From Strigamia acuminata (taxonomy: Eukaryota; Arthropoda; Chilopoda; Geophilomorpha; Linotaeniidae), in the NCBI GenBank assembly GCA_949358305.1, contig OX442314.1, positions 40,060,581 through 40,124,580 of the forward strand: a stretch of DNA of 64,000 bases. Reading direction: 5' to 3'. The notes below the pieces were generated by a model. It searched no databases. It worked only from the letters and a program-made list of their open reading frames with translations, and was not told the DNA's origin. Positions 54,003-64,000 of this stretch are shown here, piece after piece. Within the stretch, counting starts at the first letter, position 1. The number at the start of each line of letters is the position of its first letter. The translations under genes were made by a program, and so were the position numbers.

Positions 54003-55969
54003 TTGCGGCCTGGTTCTACCGGCTTCCCGAACTTCAGGCCTTCGGAGTTTTCCGGTCTCCTAAATGGCTGGTAGCATATAGGGCACAACGGATGCCAAGT
54101 TGCAGTATCGACCAAATCCCACCAATCCTTTGGTGTTTTCCTCCAGGCAGTGCCCTTTTCAGGACATTTGACGGTTATTGGCGGTTTTGGCGCTGGTGGA
54201 AACGTGACAATTGTCGTGGAGCACACATGGTCCTTTGGGACGTCTGCCGGAGGCGTTAGGGCAGCTAAATTTAATTTAATTGTTGCCTTCTGAGCCGCCT
54301 CGGCGACTGTGCCCTTCTTAACTTCAAGTTCAGCATCCGTGTCACTACTGCTACTACTCGAGTCGGGTTCCTGCGCAGGTGGAGGTTGTTCTGGTCTCGC
54401 CTGTACCGCAGCTAACTCGACTAAGAATTGTTTTCTATACCTCGCAAAACGTTTGACGTCCTGGGACACGAGAGATTTGATGTCATCGTCTCCTTTGGAC
54501 TTCTCCGCAGCCTTGAGCACTGTGGGGCGTTGCGCATCACGTAGAGAGGGCATTCGTTGATCAGCCATACCCAGATCTTTGTATTCGTCTGCTCGAATGG
54601 TGTCCAGCTGTAGACGATTGTCGATGTCGTTTCCTCTTTGGATCGCCTCGTCCAGCGAGTTTACGTTCCATGCGCGCAAGAGATGAACAACCTCGGTTTG
54701 CATCATGTTCTGAGCTTTCTCCCATTGGAGCTCTGGGTCGGTATATCCTGCAACTAGAAGATAATATACAATCTCACTTAGAAATGACATCGTAGATTCT
54801 CCATTTCGCTGCTTTCACTTGGATAGCTTCACATTGGCCGCCGCCGTATTCATGGCGAAAGCTCGTCGAAATAATATTTCAAAGTCCTCCCATGTTTTTG
54901 GTTTTGGTTTTAGTGACAACCACCATCGCTGCGCTCTTCCACGCGTTGCTTGAATGACAAACACTTTTAAATATTCATCCACCGGGGCCTGCATAGAATA
55001 CATGTGCGCGTACAAATGCGCAAGAAAAAGATTAATGTAATCAAGATCAGCTTTATCTGGATCAAACAAAGGTGGTTTTCCAGGCTTGAAACAATTTTTA
55101 TCCTTACTTGCGTTTTGCGCTCTTACTGACGGCAATGACAACTTTGCCTTGGTGTCGGATCTATCCCGAGGATATCCCATCTTGGAGTATAGCATCGAGC
55201 TCATTAAATCTCGATTTGCTCGTGTTGAATGGTCCAAATGAGCAGATTCCTGTGATGGAGCCTGGGTGTAGATCGTTGCCATCGCCGGCATTGGCGGCGT
55301 TGTTGTTGTGTAGACAATTTGCGCAGCCTGCGCGGACGTTCTCGTCGGCTGGCCTCGATGTTCAACTTCCCGATACTGGTGCGGACATGCTGTGGGAAGT
55401 CCTAAATCATATGGCGCCGAGGTGCCTTTAACTCTTATGGAGCCATGAGAGGATCCACCGTCCAGAGACCGTACGGTCCCTGTTCGTAGAGAGCAAGGGC
55501 CTTGTTGGAATATTTCGCGAATTTCATTTACTAGACCTCGTGTTTGAGCGTAGTATTGGTTGCGCAAGTCGGACATCAGCAAGCCCTCCGCGTTTAATGT
55601 TACGGGGTCTACTAATGCGCTAGGCTCAGCTGGGCGGAAAAAAGATGGCGTCGCCAAAAAGTCAGCGGGTGTCGACGTGGCAAAATTTACTTGAGGTTGC
55701 GCTCGGGAGTTTGCGACAGCCATTGTCGTGATATGATTTGATGGGGCTGGCTGTTGTTGCGCAATACTCACAAGCGTTTCCTGTTGTTCGATACGATTTC
55801 TTCGTAATTGATCGTGTTGCTGCCATTCTCGAAACTCCCTCTCTTCCTCTCGGCGTACACCATTCCTCCGCTCGGACTGTTGCCATTCCTGCTCCATTTC
55901 TAACTCACTGAAATCAAATGGATCGCGCGTGACGGGACGAATTCCGTCACCTCCCAACTGTCTCGACAT
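53999..55969 (-). pseudogene. Gypsy E Gag, with an internal in-frame TGA
   Basis: Starts at the ATG at 55969 and runs 384 codons to a TGA at 54815-54817. The same frame continues for eight codons to the next ATG (54790) and on to 53999, so a single nonsense codon divides one Gag of about 655 residues. The first half has a Gln/Arg-rich N-terminus and a capsid-like core (KTWEDFEILFRRAF). The second half continues the capsid and ends in an acidic, Ser-rich tail. I see no CCHC knuckle, only an isolated CPIC, which is unusual for gypsy Gag. Its TGA stop overlaps the pol ATG (ATGA). Confidence 0.85.
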
Positions 55970-56051
55970 GATGAAGAAAATGTGAAATGATTAAATAAAT
56001 AACTCAAAAAACTAACCTTTTCGCGCGTTTAAGCCTTATAGGTGAGAGCGA

Positions 56052-56069
56052 ATCCTGTCAGGCTCGCCA
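56052..56069 (-). other. Gypsy E primer-binding site
   Basis: The minus strand reads TGGCGAGCCTGACAGGAT, four bases after the LTR end. The TGG start matches a tRNA CCA tail; the rest resembles a tRNA-Arg 3' end, though the isoacceptor is uncertain. Confidence 0.65.
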
Positions 56070-56073
56070 TGTT

Positions 56074-56746
56074 TGTTACGAATCAACTTAGATGTTTAAT
56101 TGATTTGATCTGAATTTACGCGCAAGGTGATGTTAGCGCAAACCAGTGGGCAAAGTTCGTAGATTTACTCTGTTTGTTCCATCGTCATATGCGGATATCG
56201 GACGGTGAATAAACCTAACTCGCTGTAACACACATTATTTATATTCGACGGGCTCAATCTCACGTTGTGGGTCTTTACGTTTAAAAAGAATGAGTATGCG
56301 CAGTGATATTCATATGCGGGTGGGTGTAGGATGTCACAGGCATGCGAAGGGATAAAAGGTGGGCAAAAAGAGGCGCTATTAAGTGTTAGATTAGAAGGTG
56401 CGCGTGTTAAAGCGCAAAATAAAGATTGACAAACTCAATTCAATCTAAGAGGTGTTAACTCGTTGAGAGAAATATGAGAAGTGTGGATTATGGATAAAAG
56501 CAGTGACCAGGTAAACATGAGTCATGTGACCAGGTCGATTTAAGTGGGTGAGGGGGGTGAAAGGTATAAAATAAGGTTAATTGTTGGAAATAATAAGATG
56601 CGCGCAATGAAGCTGCGCATATATTTAGAGATGAATCATCGATGTTAGATGAAAAGAAAGATTGGGAAAAAATAAGAAAACTTAAGATTGGGTCAGTCTA
56701 AGTTAGAAACGAATAAAAAAGAAGGGTGGGTAACCGGCCCGTGACA
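56074..56746 (-). repeat. Gypsy E 5' LTR (673 bp)
   Basis: Minus strand begins TGTCACGGG and ends CGTAACA. It carries 11 bp (ATATCGGACGG) not present in the 3' LTR. Confidence 0.92.
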
Positions 56747-56950
56747 AAGTTTTTTTCCATTTTTAAACCGTTTTTTAAGGTTTTTAATGTTTTTTTCCCC
56801 TTTTTTCCCGGTTTTTTGATGATTTTTCAGGTTTTTTTCAAGTTTTAATCAGTTTTTCATGGTTTTTATTTTTTTTTTTCGGTTTTAACCGGTGTTTTAT
56901 CATCTTTTACGTGTTTTTCTAATTTAAAAAGAGTTTCTTACAGTTTTAAC

Positions 56951-57287
56951 CGAGATTCTCATGGGAAATTCTCATATTTTTGAATTTTTGACTTTCGACC
57001 TTATTCATATAAAAATTTAGAGTTTCGACCTTATTCATGAATAAGGTCGAAATTATATGAATAAGGTCGAAATTACATTTTCTGAAATTACTAGGGTCGA
57101 AATGACTAAGGTCGAAATCCTATTTCGATCTTATTCATGAATAAGGTCGAAATGACTAAGGTCGAAATCCTGTTTCGATCTTATTCGTGAATAAGGTCGA
57201 AACTCTAAATTTTTATATGAATAAGGTCGAAATGAATAAGGTCGAAATCTTGTTTCGACCTTATTCATTTCGACCCAAGTATCCCAT
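56951..57287. repeat. Right arm of foldback element
   Basis: Starts with GAGATTCTCATGGG and continues with ATAAGGTCGAAA units in both orientations, ending in ATCCCAT. It mirrors the left arm, with differences in unit number. Confidence 0.8.
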
Positions 57288-57343
57288 GTCACCATATGAC
57301 CACTAAGAAATCAAAATAAATCGAATTAAAACAAATCAAACTA

Positions 57344-57800
<457 letters not shown>

Positions 57801-58085
57801 AAATCGTTACTTTTTTGTTACATTAAAAGCATCAAATACATTCACCCGACTTGCAAAACACAAACAAATCGACGTCGAACGGGCCGCTCTTCGCGCAAGA
57901 TCCGGGCTGCACTCGCTACCGTCTTCACCCGAAAGTTTTGTTGGAAACTGTCATTTTTGAAACATTGTTAATTGTTATATTTGGATTGTTGGGTGTTTTC
58001 AAATACAACACCATGCCCATGGTGTTATGTTTAGATTTGGATAAAAATATATAAACCGTACAGTATATTGTTGTTTTTGTTAATT

Positions 58086-58715
58086 TGTGAGTGTTCGGAC
58101 GGACGCCACGTGGTCTGGGGAGGACCGCGAGGCGCTGGACGCAACACACACGATGATTAAATCCACGAAATACACGAAAGACACAAGTTTAGGTTTTGGT
58201 TATTACTTTATTGTTGTCTAGGGGTATGATATGGTGTCTCAAGGTGTATTTCCCAAATGTAATAGCGGTTTTGCCGCTATTCCTAATTGACCACGTGTCA
58301 CGGCAATCGGTAGATCGCCATGACACGCGAGATCGGTTATTGCAGTTTGTGCCGCGTCGTCGCAACGTTCTTTAGAAACGTGCGGCGAACACGGCGTGTT
58401 GGACGCTCAGGTCCCGACCGGCAACAGCATTGCTGCGTCGGTCCTTCGGGTCTTTCCTACGATCGGCATTGCGAAGAAGGTCGGAACACGACCGTTCGCC
58501 ATGCTGGTCAAGAATCAACTGTCGGGCTACTGCGGGGCCCACCACTTCCGGAAGGGGCACTTCCGGTTCCCAATTGGCCGGAGCCAACGACCGACAGCTC
58601 CACCTGGTGCAGGGGACCGCGCCAGGTCGCGCACGAGAAACACGAGGTGCGCGAGAGCTTGGAAGCGCCGTGTGTCGCAGTGAAGTGACACAGGCTGAGT
58701 GAACAGCTGGTCACA
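58086..58715. repeat. Solo LTR, copy 2 (630 bp, TSD AATT)
   Basis: Begins TGTGAGTGTTCGG and ends GCTGGTCACA, related to 7957-8579 over its whole length with clear divergence. AATT flanks both sides (58082-58085 and 58716-58719). Lone LTRs arise when the two LTRs of an element recombine. Confidence 0.85.
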
Positions 58716-59290
58716 AATTTACATATCTTTTTTGTTCTTTTAATGAATACAAATTAATAAAGTTACTAACGATTTTACTTTTTCCACAAACTTACATGAT
58801 ATTGGCTGAATACAACACCATGGTGTTGTATTCGATTACAACACCAGGGTGGTGTTGTATTCGGGTGAAGACGGTAGGAAGCAGGCATTGGAAGAGGCCG
58901 AAGCCACCTCCCTCGCGATGCAGGTCGACGCACAGAATCAGTCAGACATCGTCATGGACGGGACTTCAACCGATTCGGTTGAGACCATCGCCCAGGAAGA
59001 TGTTTTGCCAATGGAGACTGAGCAGGTCGAGGTTCCTCTTGCCCAGCCTGAGAGCGCCAGGTTGGAGTTGAGGGACTCCGGCGACATTGAATCAACAGCT
59101 AGCAAGCACGAGTGCAGTGCCGCTGGAGGAAAAATGCGCTCAATTTAGGAACAGAAGAGCAGCAAGTGACCGGACTCGAGGGTTTGTCCCTAGATGCCCG
59201 TGAACAGCAGCGATCGGACGAGAAGCTAGAATTACTCCTGCAGACTGCAGCGCAAAGAAGTGAGGGGCAAAAAATTGTACAATAATGAAT
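58716..59290 (+). pseudogene. Unassigned coding-like fragment
   Basis: An acidic 99-residue ORF (58849-59148) ends at a stop, and a second open frame just after it (about 59150-59284, SLDAREQQRSDEKLELLLQ) continues the same polar, Glu/Gln-rich character. The codon pattern looks protein-like. It may be the C-terminus of a transposon or host protein broken by a frameshift. AACACCA/TGGTGTT palindromes lie at 58812-58860. No family recognised. Confidence 0.4.
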
Positions 59291-59499
59291 AAAATTAAAA
59301 CACAATCTTTATCGTTGATCCCGAAATGGTTTTAATTTAATCTACACACTTTTCCTGAACACCGCCAAATGCGCATAATACGCCGGCGCGTACGTACGCG
59401 ATATAAATTACGGAAATGACGTCATATGATGTCATTTCTGTAATTTTCATGGAGTAGACTGCTAAAAGTGTACTAAAACTGGTTTTTTAATTCAACCAG

Positions 59500-60187
59500 A
59501 GGTCAGAGAAGGACGAAAACCCCTGAAGCAAACAATCATTGGTATACTGATGCTGTGGGATGACTTGAAAATTAATTACAACTTCAAATCTCTTGCTACA
59601 AGAAGATGTAACCAAGATCCAGTTGAGAATTTCTTTTCCACCGTTAGGCAGCATGGTGGCTGTAATGATGCACCAACACCAACACAATTCAATCAGATCT
59701 TCAAAAAAATTGTCATTAATTCCTTACTCAAATCAAGTACTGCAGCAAATTGTCAATTCGACACAGATGTAATTCTTTGCTGTTGCAATCGCTTACAGAA
59801 TTATCAAAGCAGACAAATGTTAATACTGGTATCGCTCCAACTACAAGTTTGGTATTGTTGTTTCCCTCTTCATTGTTGACATTACCAGAAATCACAAGCG
59901 AGCATGAAAAAGTTATTCCTTACATGTCTGGTTATGTTTTAAAAAAGTTACTGTCATGGCATGAATGTGATATTTGCATCTAATCCCTACAAAATAACAC
60001 AAAGGTGTTATCACATGACAGGCAGCTTTTAACATTTTTTAAAGCATATGATAATACTGACAGCAATTTTCACCACTTACATCTGCCAAGTGTAGGTTTT
60101 GTAAAATTTCTTGAGATGCGTGACAACCTGAGAATTTTGCAAAAATTATTGAAAAAGAAAATATTTCCCAAACTCAGTGTAGCTTAA
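59500..60187 (+). pseudogene. P-element/THAP9-like transposase relic
   Basis: Starting near 59510 the plus strand reads LWDDLKINYNFKSL and DPVENFFSTVRQHGG followed by PTPTQFNQIFK, the conserved C-terminal block of P-element-type transposases. A frameshift near 59760 leads into a second frame with EHEKVIPYMSGYV and a CDIC zinc-like end (to 59983), then a stop and a third frame to 60187 with FVKFLEMRDN. The N-terminal THAP finger and catalytic core are absent, so it is a dead remnant. No terminal repeats found. Confidence 0.75.
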
Positions 60188-60907
60188 CAAATGACCAATC
60201 TGTTGTTGTATTCCTTTCAACCTGCAAAAATGCAAAAATATTTGTAATGTGTTTATTTTATAAGATCAAAATTGAGGAATGTTAAAAATAAGAAAAGGAA
60301 ATATTTAAAAATTACTAGTCAGTAAATAAATACATACCGGTACTAGTAGTTTAGCAAACACACCAATGAGTACTTGATTTTTTTTTAGCTGGTAGCGCTG
60401 CAGTCGCTGTGACGCAACAATCACTTCAGTAAACATCAAAGGCGGTGGGCGGAGTGGCCATTCTGTATTATTCTGTGGTCGAAGAGCTAATGCCGCTACG
60501 GGGTTTACGTACATAAATCAGGGTAAACCTTTCTCGACAGAACGAATCTTTCATCCCCCACCATATGTATAGAAGCCTAAAAGAACCGTTGAAACTGACT
60601 GAAAAGAAGATATCAAGGTGGAAAGTTTGTGTTGTTTCATTCACCGTGAGATTAAAAATAATAATAATAATAAATGGAAGTGAAAAAAATAAAATTGGAA
60701 AGTGCAAGCCTTAAATAGAGTTAAAATGAGTTATAATTCAAATTTATTCCTTCAAAACAAGTTCATCGATTGCGGGGGTTTGTAATGTCGTTGGATTGAA
60801 GAGACAACATCAATACAGGGAAGTTATCATCTTGTTTATTTCTATATACTTGTTTTGAAAATGTTGTTGAGTGTGACCTTTGAAATATATATATTTTTTT
60901 TTTAAAT
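60188..60907. other. Intergenic stretch downstream of the cullin gene
   Basis: No gene seen. Contains short low-complexity runs, including an ATA/ATAATA run near 60655-60675 and a T run near 60890-60905. Confidence 0.4.
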
Positions 60908-60913
60908 TTTATT
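60908..60913 (-). terminator. Putative polyadenylation signal of the cullin-5 gene
   Basis: The minus strand reads AATAAA about 70 bases after the stop codon, the usual placement for transcript 3'-end processing. Confidence 0.5.
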
Positions 60914-60981
60914 AATTTATAAAATGTGATTCAATGTTCGAAATAATGTCGTAAAAAAGTGAAAATCCAACAAAAAAGAAT

Positions 60982-63288
60982 TTAAGCAACGTACAATAAT
61001 GTGTTGAAATCGGACGCATCTCTCGCCAAGTAATTATTCTCGATGCACCACTCGACTTGCTCCTTGATCATCCTCTTGGTGGGCAAAAACATGTTTTTCA
61101 ACAATACCACCAACTCCATCTGCAACTGATCGCTCGCAATAGTCTTCCTCGTTTTCGCAACACGGACCAGCGCTTCTTGCATCCTCAGCTCCCTCAACTG
61201 TACGATCTCTTCGTTCTCCGCCTCTTTACTCTCCATCGACAGCTGCAACCGTCCGATCAGGTTCACTTTACCCCGTTTCTGCTCTTTCCCATTCCGAACC
61301 AAAGCGAACTCGTCGTTTATCCAAAACTGCGACTCACGATTGAAACCCGACGGCGACTTCACTTCCGGGTCGCACAACACAACGTTCCGTTTCAAACTCG
61401 TCGTCGTCGCGACCAACGACCACATGGTTTTCTGCAGCTGAGCTTCGGGCAGCTCGGTCGCCAATCGCAGATCCTCGAACGAAATTCTGTCGTTCGGACG
61501 CTCGTTCCACGCAAACAGCAACGCCATTTGGAACGTCGTCACGTCTAAATCGAATTTACCCGCCGCATTCTGGAAAGTAATCGTTGCAGTCGACAACTGA
61601 TGGTCCCAAGTCAATTTCCTTCCACTGAACTTGGTATTGTAAAATTTCTCCATCTCGCACACGTAATCCTCCAATTCGAGCGGCAGCGTCACGGCCATTT
61701 TGTTTCCCGGTCGCGACAAAGCGGTGGAAGTAAAAATCTTGACGTTGATTGAGTCTTTGATTTTCGGATTCGATTCTCTCAAGTCGCGATTGAAATCGAC
61801 GCTCAATTGAATGTCGTTGAACATCTTCGAGGCCTTGGAGACGTATTCGGCCGGCATCCCGATCTCTTTCAACCACCCGATCATCTCTTCTTCCTTGTCC
61901 AGATCGGCCGACGTGTCCAAGAGCAAACGCCGCGTCAAATGCGACTTGTAATAGATCATGTAAACGTCGACGTTCGATACGAATTTGAGCAGCTGTACGG
62001 CGTCTTTCAACTTGCTGTCGACGTCCGCCGAAGTGAGTTTCCTGCTCATTGGCGTTTTCCGTAACAACAAGTCGCAGTAGTTGGCCAACAACTCGGGGCA
62101 TTTCGACTCGGCCGAAGTTTTGTTTCTCACGCGGAGTTCCAATTTAAAGATGGTCGTGTCGTTGACGATTATTCTGAACGCCCTGTCCCTCGAAGAAAAG
62201 AATCGCGCGTCGTCTTCGAAAGCCACCTCGATCAATTCGCCGAACCGGTTGAACAGATCGATGAGTCGTTGCACGTACTTGTCGGAATTGTCGACGACCG
62301 TCTCGGCCGCGACCAACAAGTCCGCCAAACACGTGTCCACGGTGAACTTTTCCAGTTTCTTCAACATGGCCGCGATGCCGTCGGTCGTGCGATGCATCAA
62401 GCGAAACATCCGCTGCAGATTCTCGATGTCGTTGCGCTCGACCATCGACACGAATTCGAATAAAATCGTGTCCTGGACGGGCACAACTAACAGATCGGCG
62501 CACACTTTCGTCAGCGGAGTTTCCGAATCCCAATCCAACTTCAAATATTTGTCCGCGCGCTTTATTTCTTCGTCGAATCTCCCATCCGCATATTTCATGT
62601 AATCCACGACTCCGCTGGCTATCGACACCTCTGCCACTTCTTTTTGATAAAACGCCCGCGTTCTGTCGATATAAGCTTTTTCGAACATTTCACGGTAATT
62701 AAAATACTTGTCGCCGTCAACGGTGCACGCGTCTATGTCGGACACGCGTAAATTCGTTATTAAGATTGGATCGCCCAGTTTGCCGTTCCTTTCTGCGTCG
62801 ATTAGATTCATTGCGCTCGTGTGCACGCTGGGCGCAAGTTTGATGAAAATATCGTCGTTCCATGAATCCAGCATTAACTTGCGCACACTGAAGTCATTCG
62901 CATCGTGTTCCCATTTCTTAATCGTCAACGGCGTAAACGGTCCTGACAGATTTTCACTATCTTTCCAGAATTTTTCCCATTCGGCGACGTACGCTTTGAC
63001 CAACGCTTCGTCTTCGCGATGGATTTCGATTTTTTCCAGCGTACGCATAATGGTCGATTTAACGTTCTCCGCCGATATGTCGTACATTGACTTTTCAAGA
63101 TCGTACTGCACACAACCTTTGTGCACCATATGAAATAAATCCAACCACTCCTTTTTAGTAAAAGGTTCTCGCTGCAACACTTTAAAAACAGTCTCGCTAA
63201 TCAACGGAAACTTGATGCTTTTGAATTCAGTTTCAGATGCTTCGTGTGCCAATTCAGTTTCAGATTTTTCGTATGTAGAAGTTGCCAT
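60982..63288 (-). CDS. CUL5: Cullin-5, single-exon gene (768 aa)
   Basis: The ATG at 63288 opens 768 codons with no intron. The protein aligns with CUL5 along its length: N-terminal cullin repeats, a MKYAD stretch, PESKCPELLANYC-like segment (here AESKCPELLANYC), LLRKTP, HLTRRL, the cullin homology block (ITFQNAAG, ATELPEA) and the C-terminal winged-helix NEDD8 region. K712 (VRVAKTRK) is the expected neddylation lysine, and the end (NNYLARDASDFNTLLYVA) has the CUL5 pattern. CUL5 scaffolds an E3 ubiquitin ligase with Elongin B/C, SOCS-box receptors and RBX2. Length is close to the vertebrate protein. Absence of introns suggests a retrocopy or wholesale intron loss; the frame is undamaged, so it is probably functional. 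Confidence 0.95.
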   Translation of the reverse strand: MATSTYEKSETELAHEASETEFKSIKFPLISETVFKVLQREPFTKKEWLDLFHMVHKGCVQYDLEKSMYDISAENVKSTIMRTLEKIEIHREDEALVKAYVAEWEKFWKDSENLSGPFTPLTIKKWEHDANDFSVRKLMLDSWNDDIFIKLAPSVHTSAMNLIDAERNGKLGDPILITNLRVSDIDACTVDGDKYFNYREMFEKAYIDRTRAFYQKEVAEVSIASGVVDYMKYADGRFDEEIKRADKYLKLDWDSETPLTKVCADLLVVPVQDTILFEFVSMVERNDIENLQRMFRLMHRTTDGIAAMLKKLEKFTVDTCLADLLVAAETVVDNSDKYVQRLIDLFNRFGELIEVAFEDDARFFSSRDRAFRIIVNDTTIFKLELRVRNKTSAESKCPELLANYCDLLLRKTPMSRKLTSADVDSKLKDAVQLLKFVSNVDVYMIYYKSHLTRRLLLDTSADLDKEEEMIGWLKEIGMPAEYVSKASKMFNDIQLSVDFNRDLRESNPKIKDSINVKIFTSTALSRPGNKMAVTLPLELEDYVCEMEKFYNTKFSGRKLTWDHQLSTATITFQNAAGKFDLDVTTFQMALLFAWNERPNDRISFEDLRLATELPEAQLQKTMWSLVATTTSLKRNVVLCDPEVKSPSGFNRESQFWINDEFALVRNGKEQKRGKVNLIGRLQLSMESKEAENEEIVQLRELRMQEALVRVAKTRKTIASDQLQMELVVLLKNMFLPTKRMIKEQVEWCIENNYLARDASDFNTLLYVA

Positions 63289-63365
63289 TTCGATCGAATA
63301 TTAGAGCAAGTACTGAAGATGCTGAAGATGCTGAAGAAGAATGATTTGATAAGTGATTCTTGCTC

Positions 63366-63373
63366 TTTTTATA
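63366..63373 (-). promoter_or_regulatory. TATA box of the cullin-5 gene
   Basis: The minus strand reads GTATAAAAAGAGC, about 80 bases upstream of the ATG. A transcript starting about 30 bases downstream would have a 5' UTR of about 50 bases containing a short GATGCTGAA-like repeat. Confidence 0.6.
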
Positions 63374-63669
63374 CGACAACTTAAAGAGAACGTTATTGAA
63401 ACGATAACAACTGTTCGATTTGTCAAGTTTATTTAGACTCTATCTCAAAGACGTCGAGAAAACGTTGTGAGAGACGCACGGTAAACTTTCATTTTTTAAT
63501 TTTTTTAAACAAGCAATTGAGTACGATATGTTTGTTGAGTCCCGCGATGTTAATATGCTAAATTCAATATTTTTAATGTTGGCAATTACAGATTAATTAC
63601 ACTGCTAAACATTAATTACAATCTACATCTTGTAAACAAATTCTTGTTGACAGCTTCCATCGGTTATTA
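63374..63669. other. Intergenic region upstream of cullin-5
   Basis: No gene seen; AT-rich sequence with no clear repeat. Likely to include the cullin promoter. Confidence 0.4.
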
Positions 63670-64000
63670 CATTAAGTGAATCATTGACACTAGGAAGTTA
63701 TTTTGACCAGGTGGCTGGTCGTCAAACAGAAGGGCGTCGAGTGTAGAGCCGTGGTGTTGTGGAAATTGTAACATGAGGCTGGAGAAAGTACATAAACTCC
63801 TATCATATGTGGGAATGCCAGCATTTACTTTGTTGACAAATATAACTCTGCCAAAAGAGCCATCGTCATTAAAATACGACGAGTTGGTCGCCCTGATGGA
63901 GACGCGTACGCGCCCAAAACCACTCGTGATGGCCGAGATATTCACATTCCGCTTCAGGTTCAACACGTGCTGACACTTCAGGCTGATCTAACCTTCGAGA
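63670..64000 (+). pseudogene. Gypsy-like Gag fragment, running to the window edge
   Basis: The plus strand from 63773 encodes LLSYVGMPAFTLLTNITLPKEP and YDELVALMETRTRPKPL, the capsid pattern of gypsy Gag proteins. It reaches a stop at 63971-63973, and the upstream part is degenerate. No LTR visible here. Confidence 0.6.

Larger units (their letters stand above)
10393..56746 (-). mobile_element. Ty3/gypsy element E (about 13.9 kb without its insertion), TSD AAGT
   Basis: Paired LTRs (56074-56746 at the 5' end, 10393-11054 at the 3' end), flanked by AAGT on both sides (10389-10392 and 56747-56750). Reading on the minus strand: primer site, Gag, protease, RT, RNase H, a long proline-rich linker, integrase, then a third ORF and a 1.9 kb non-coding tail before the polypurine tract. 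The PR-RT-RH-IN order marks Ty3/gypsy. Copia A (18498-50925) is inserted between RNase H and integrase and carries its own GCTTT duplication; the pol frame resumes on the far side. The LTRs differ by one 11 bp indel and only a few substitutions by eye, so the insertion is fairly young, yet coding damage is present. Confidence 0.95.
9628..57287. mobile_element. Outer foldback-type element with GGTCGAAA-rich arms, split by gypsy E
   Basis: The left arm (9628-9975) and right arm (56951-57287) are inverted copies: both hold ATGGG ends, many ATAAGGTCGAAA units in both orientations and the inner block GAGAATTTCCCATGAGAAT. With gypsy E (10393-56746) and one AAGT removed, the element would be about 1.3 kb with arms of about 340 bp and a T-rich core of about 600 bp. 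No transposase is present, so it is non-autonomous. I could not identify a target-site duplication. Confidence 0.7.

Noticed and set aside
57846-57962. Further SEC23 exon upstream of the fragment
   Set aside because: The region has open frames but none matches SEC23 well enough to claim.
61556-62101. Antisense and alternative-frame ORFs within the cullin gene
   Set aside because: Shadow ORFs with Arg-rich composition and no family resemblance; the cullin frame explains the region.

Overview
The window is eukaryotic, most likely an invertebrate animal. It holds a cullin-5 gene, a MYND zinc-finger gene and a SEC23 fragment with 60-62 bp GT-AG introns, set in AT-rich DNA full of LTR retrotransposons (Ty1/copia, Ty3/gypsy and BEL/Pao), small DNA elements with terminal inverted repeats and a P-element relic. 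I cannot name the species from sequence alone. Nothing bacterial, viral-genomic or CRISPR-like is present.

Layout. 1-1965: a broken minus-strand copia element running off the left edge, with its 130 bp LTR at 1836-1965. 3094-3999: MYND-finger gene. 4084-6756: a MITE with 3 bp target duplications, a 440 bp direct duplication, a palindrome beside a tRNA-Ser-like relic, and two small TA-flanked MITEs. 7250-8940: a dead minus-strand copia fragment split by a solo LTR. 9628-57287: a nest six elements deep. 57345-57800: broken SEC23 fragment. 58086-58715: second solo LTR of the same family. 59500-60187: P-element transposase relic. 60982-63288: single-exon cullin-5 gene (minus). 63670-64000: gypsy Gag-like scrap.

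The nest, from outside in: (1) a foldback-type element with arms rich in GGTCGAAA (9628-9975 and 56951-57287); (2) gypsy E, minus strand, 10393-56746, target duplication AAGT; (3) copia A, plus strand, 18498-50925, target duplication GCTTT; (4) a tandem array of gypsy B with three 120 bp LTRs, 24068-48029; (5) copia C, plus strand, 26693-40213, target duplication GTTTT; (6) BEL D, plus strand, 28089-34500, target duplication CCACT. Four of the five LTR insertions have matching target duplications read directly at both ends. The left edge of the gypsy B array is abnormal: 86 bp of copia A is duplicated around it and the junction enters gypsy B mid-pol. Open, intact coding regions remain in BEL D, copia C and one gypsy B copy; gypsy E and copia A are broken.

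The most unusual signals are: a structured RNA leader shared by copia A and copia C, with paired stems that differ in sequence but keep pairing; an 11 bp hairpin formed across the LTR/primer-binding-site border in both copias, in which the LTR end copies the 3' end of initiator tRNA-Met; and a third ORF in gypsy E, downstream of integrase, starting with two DnaJ-type CxxCxGxG zinc motifs and lacking recognisable envelope features.
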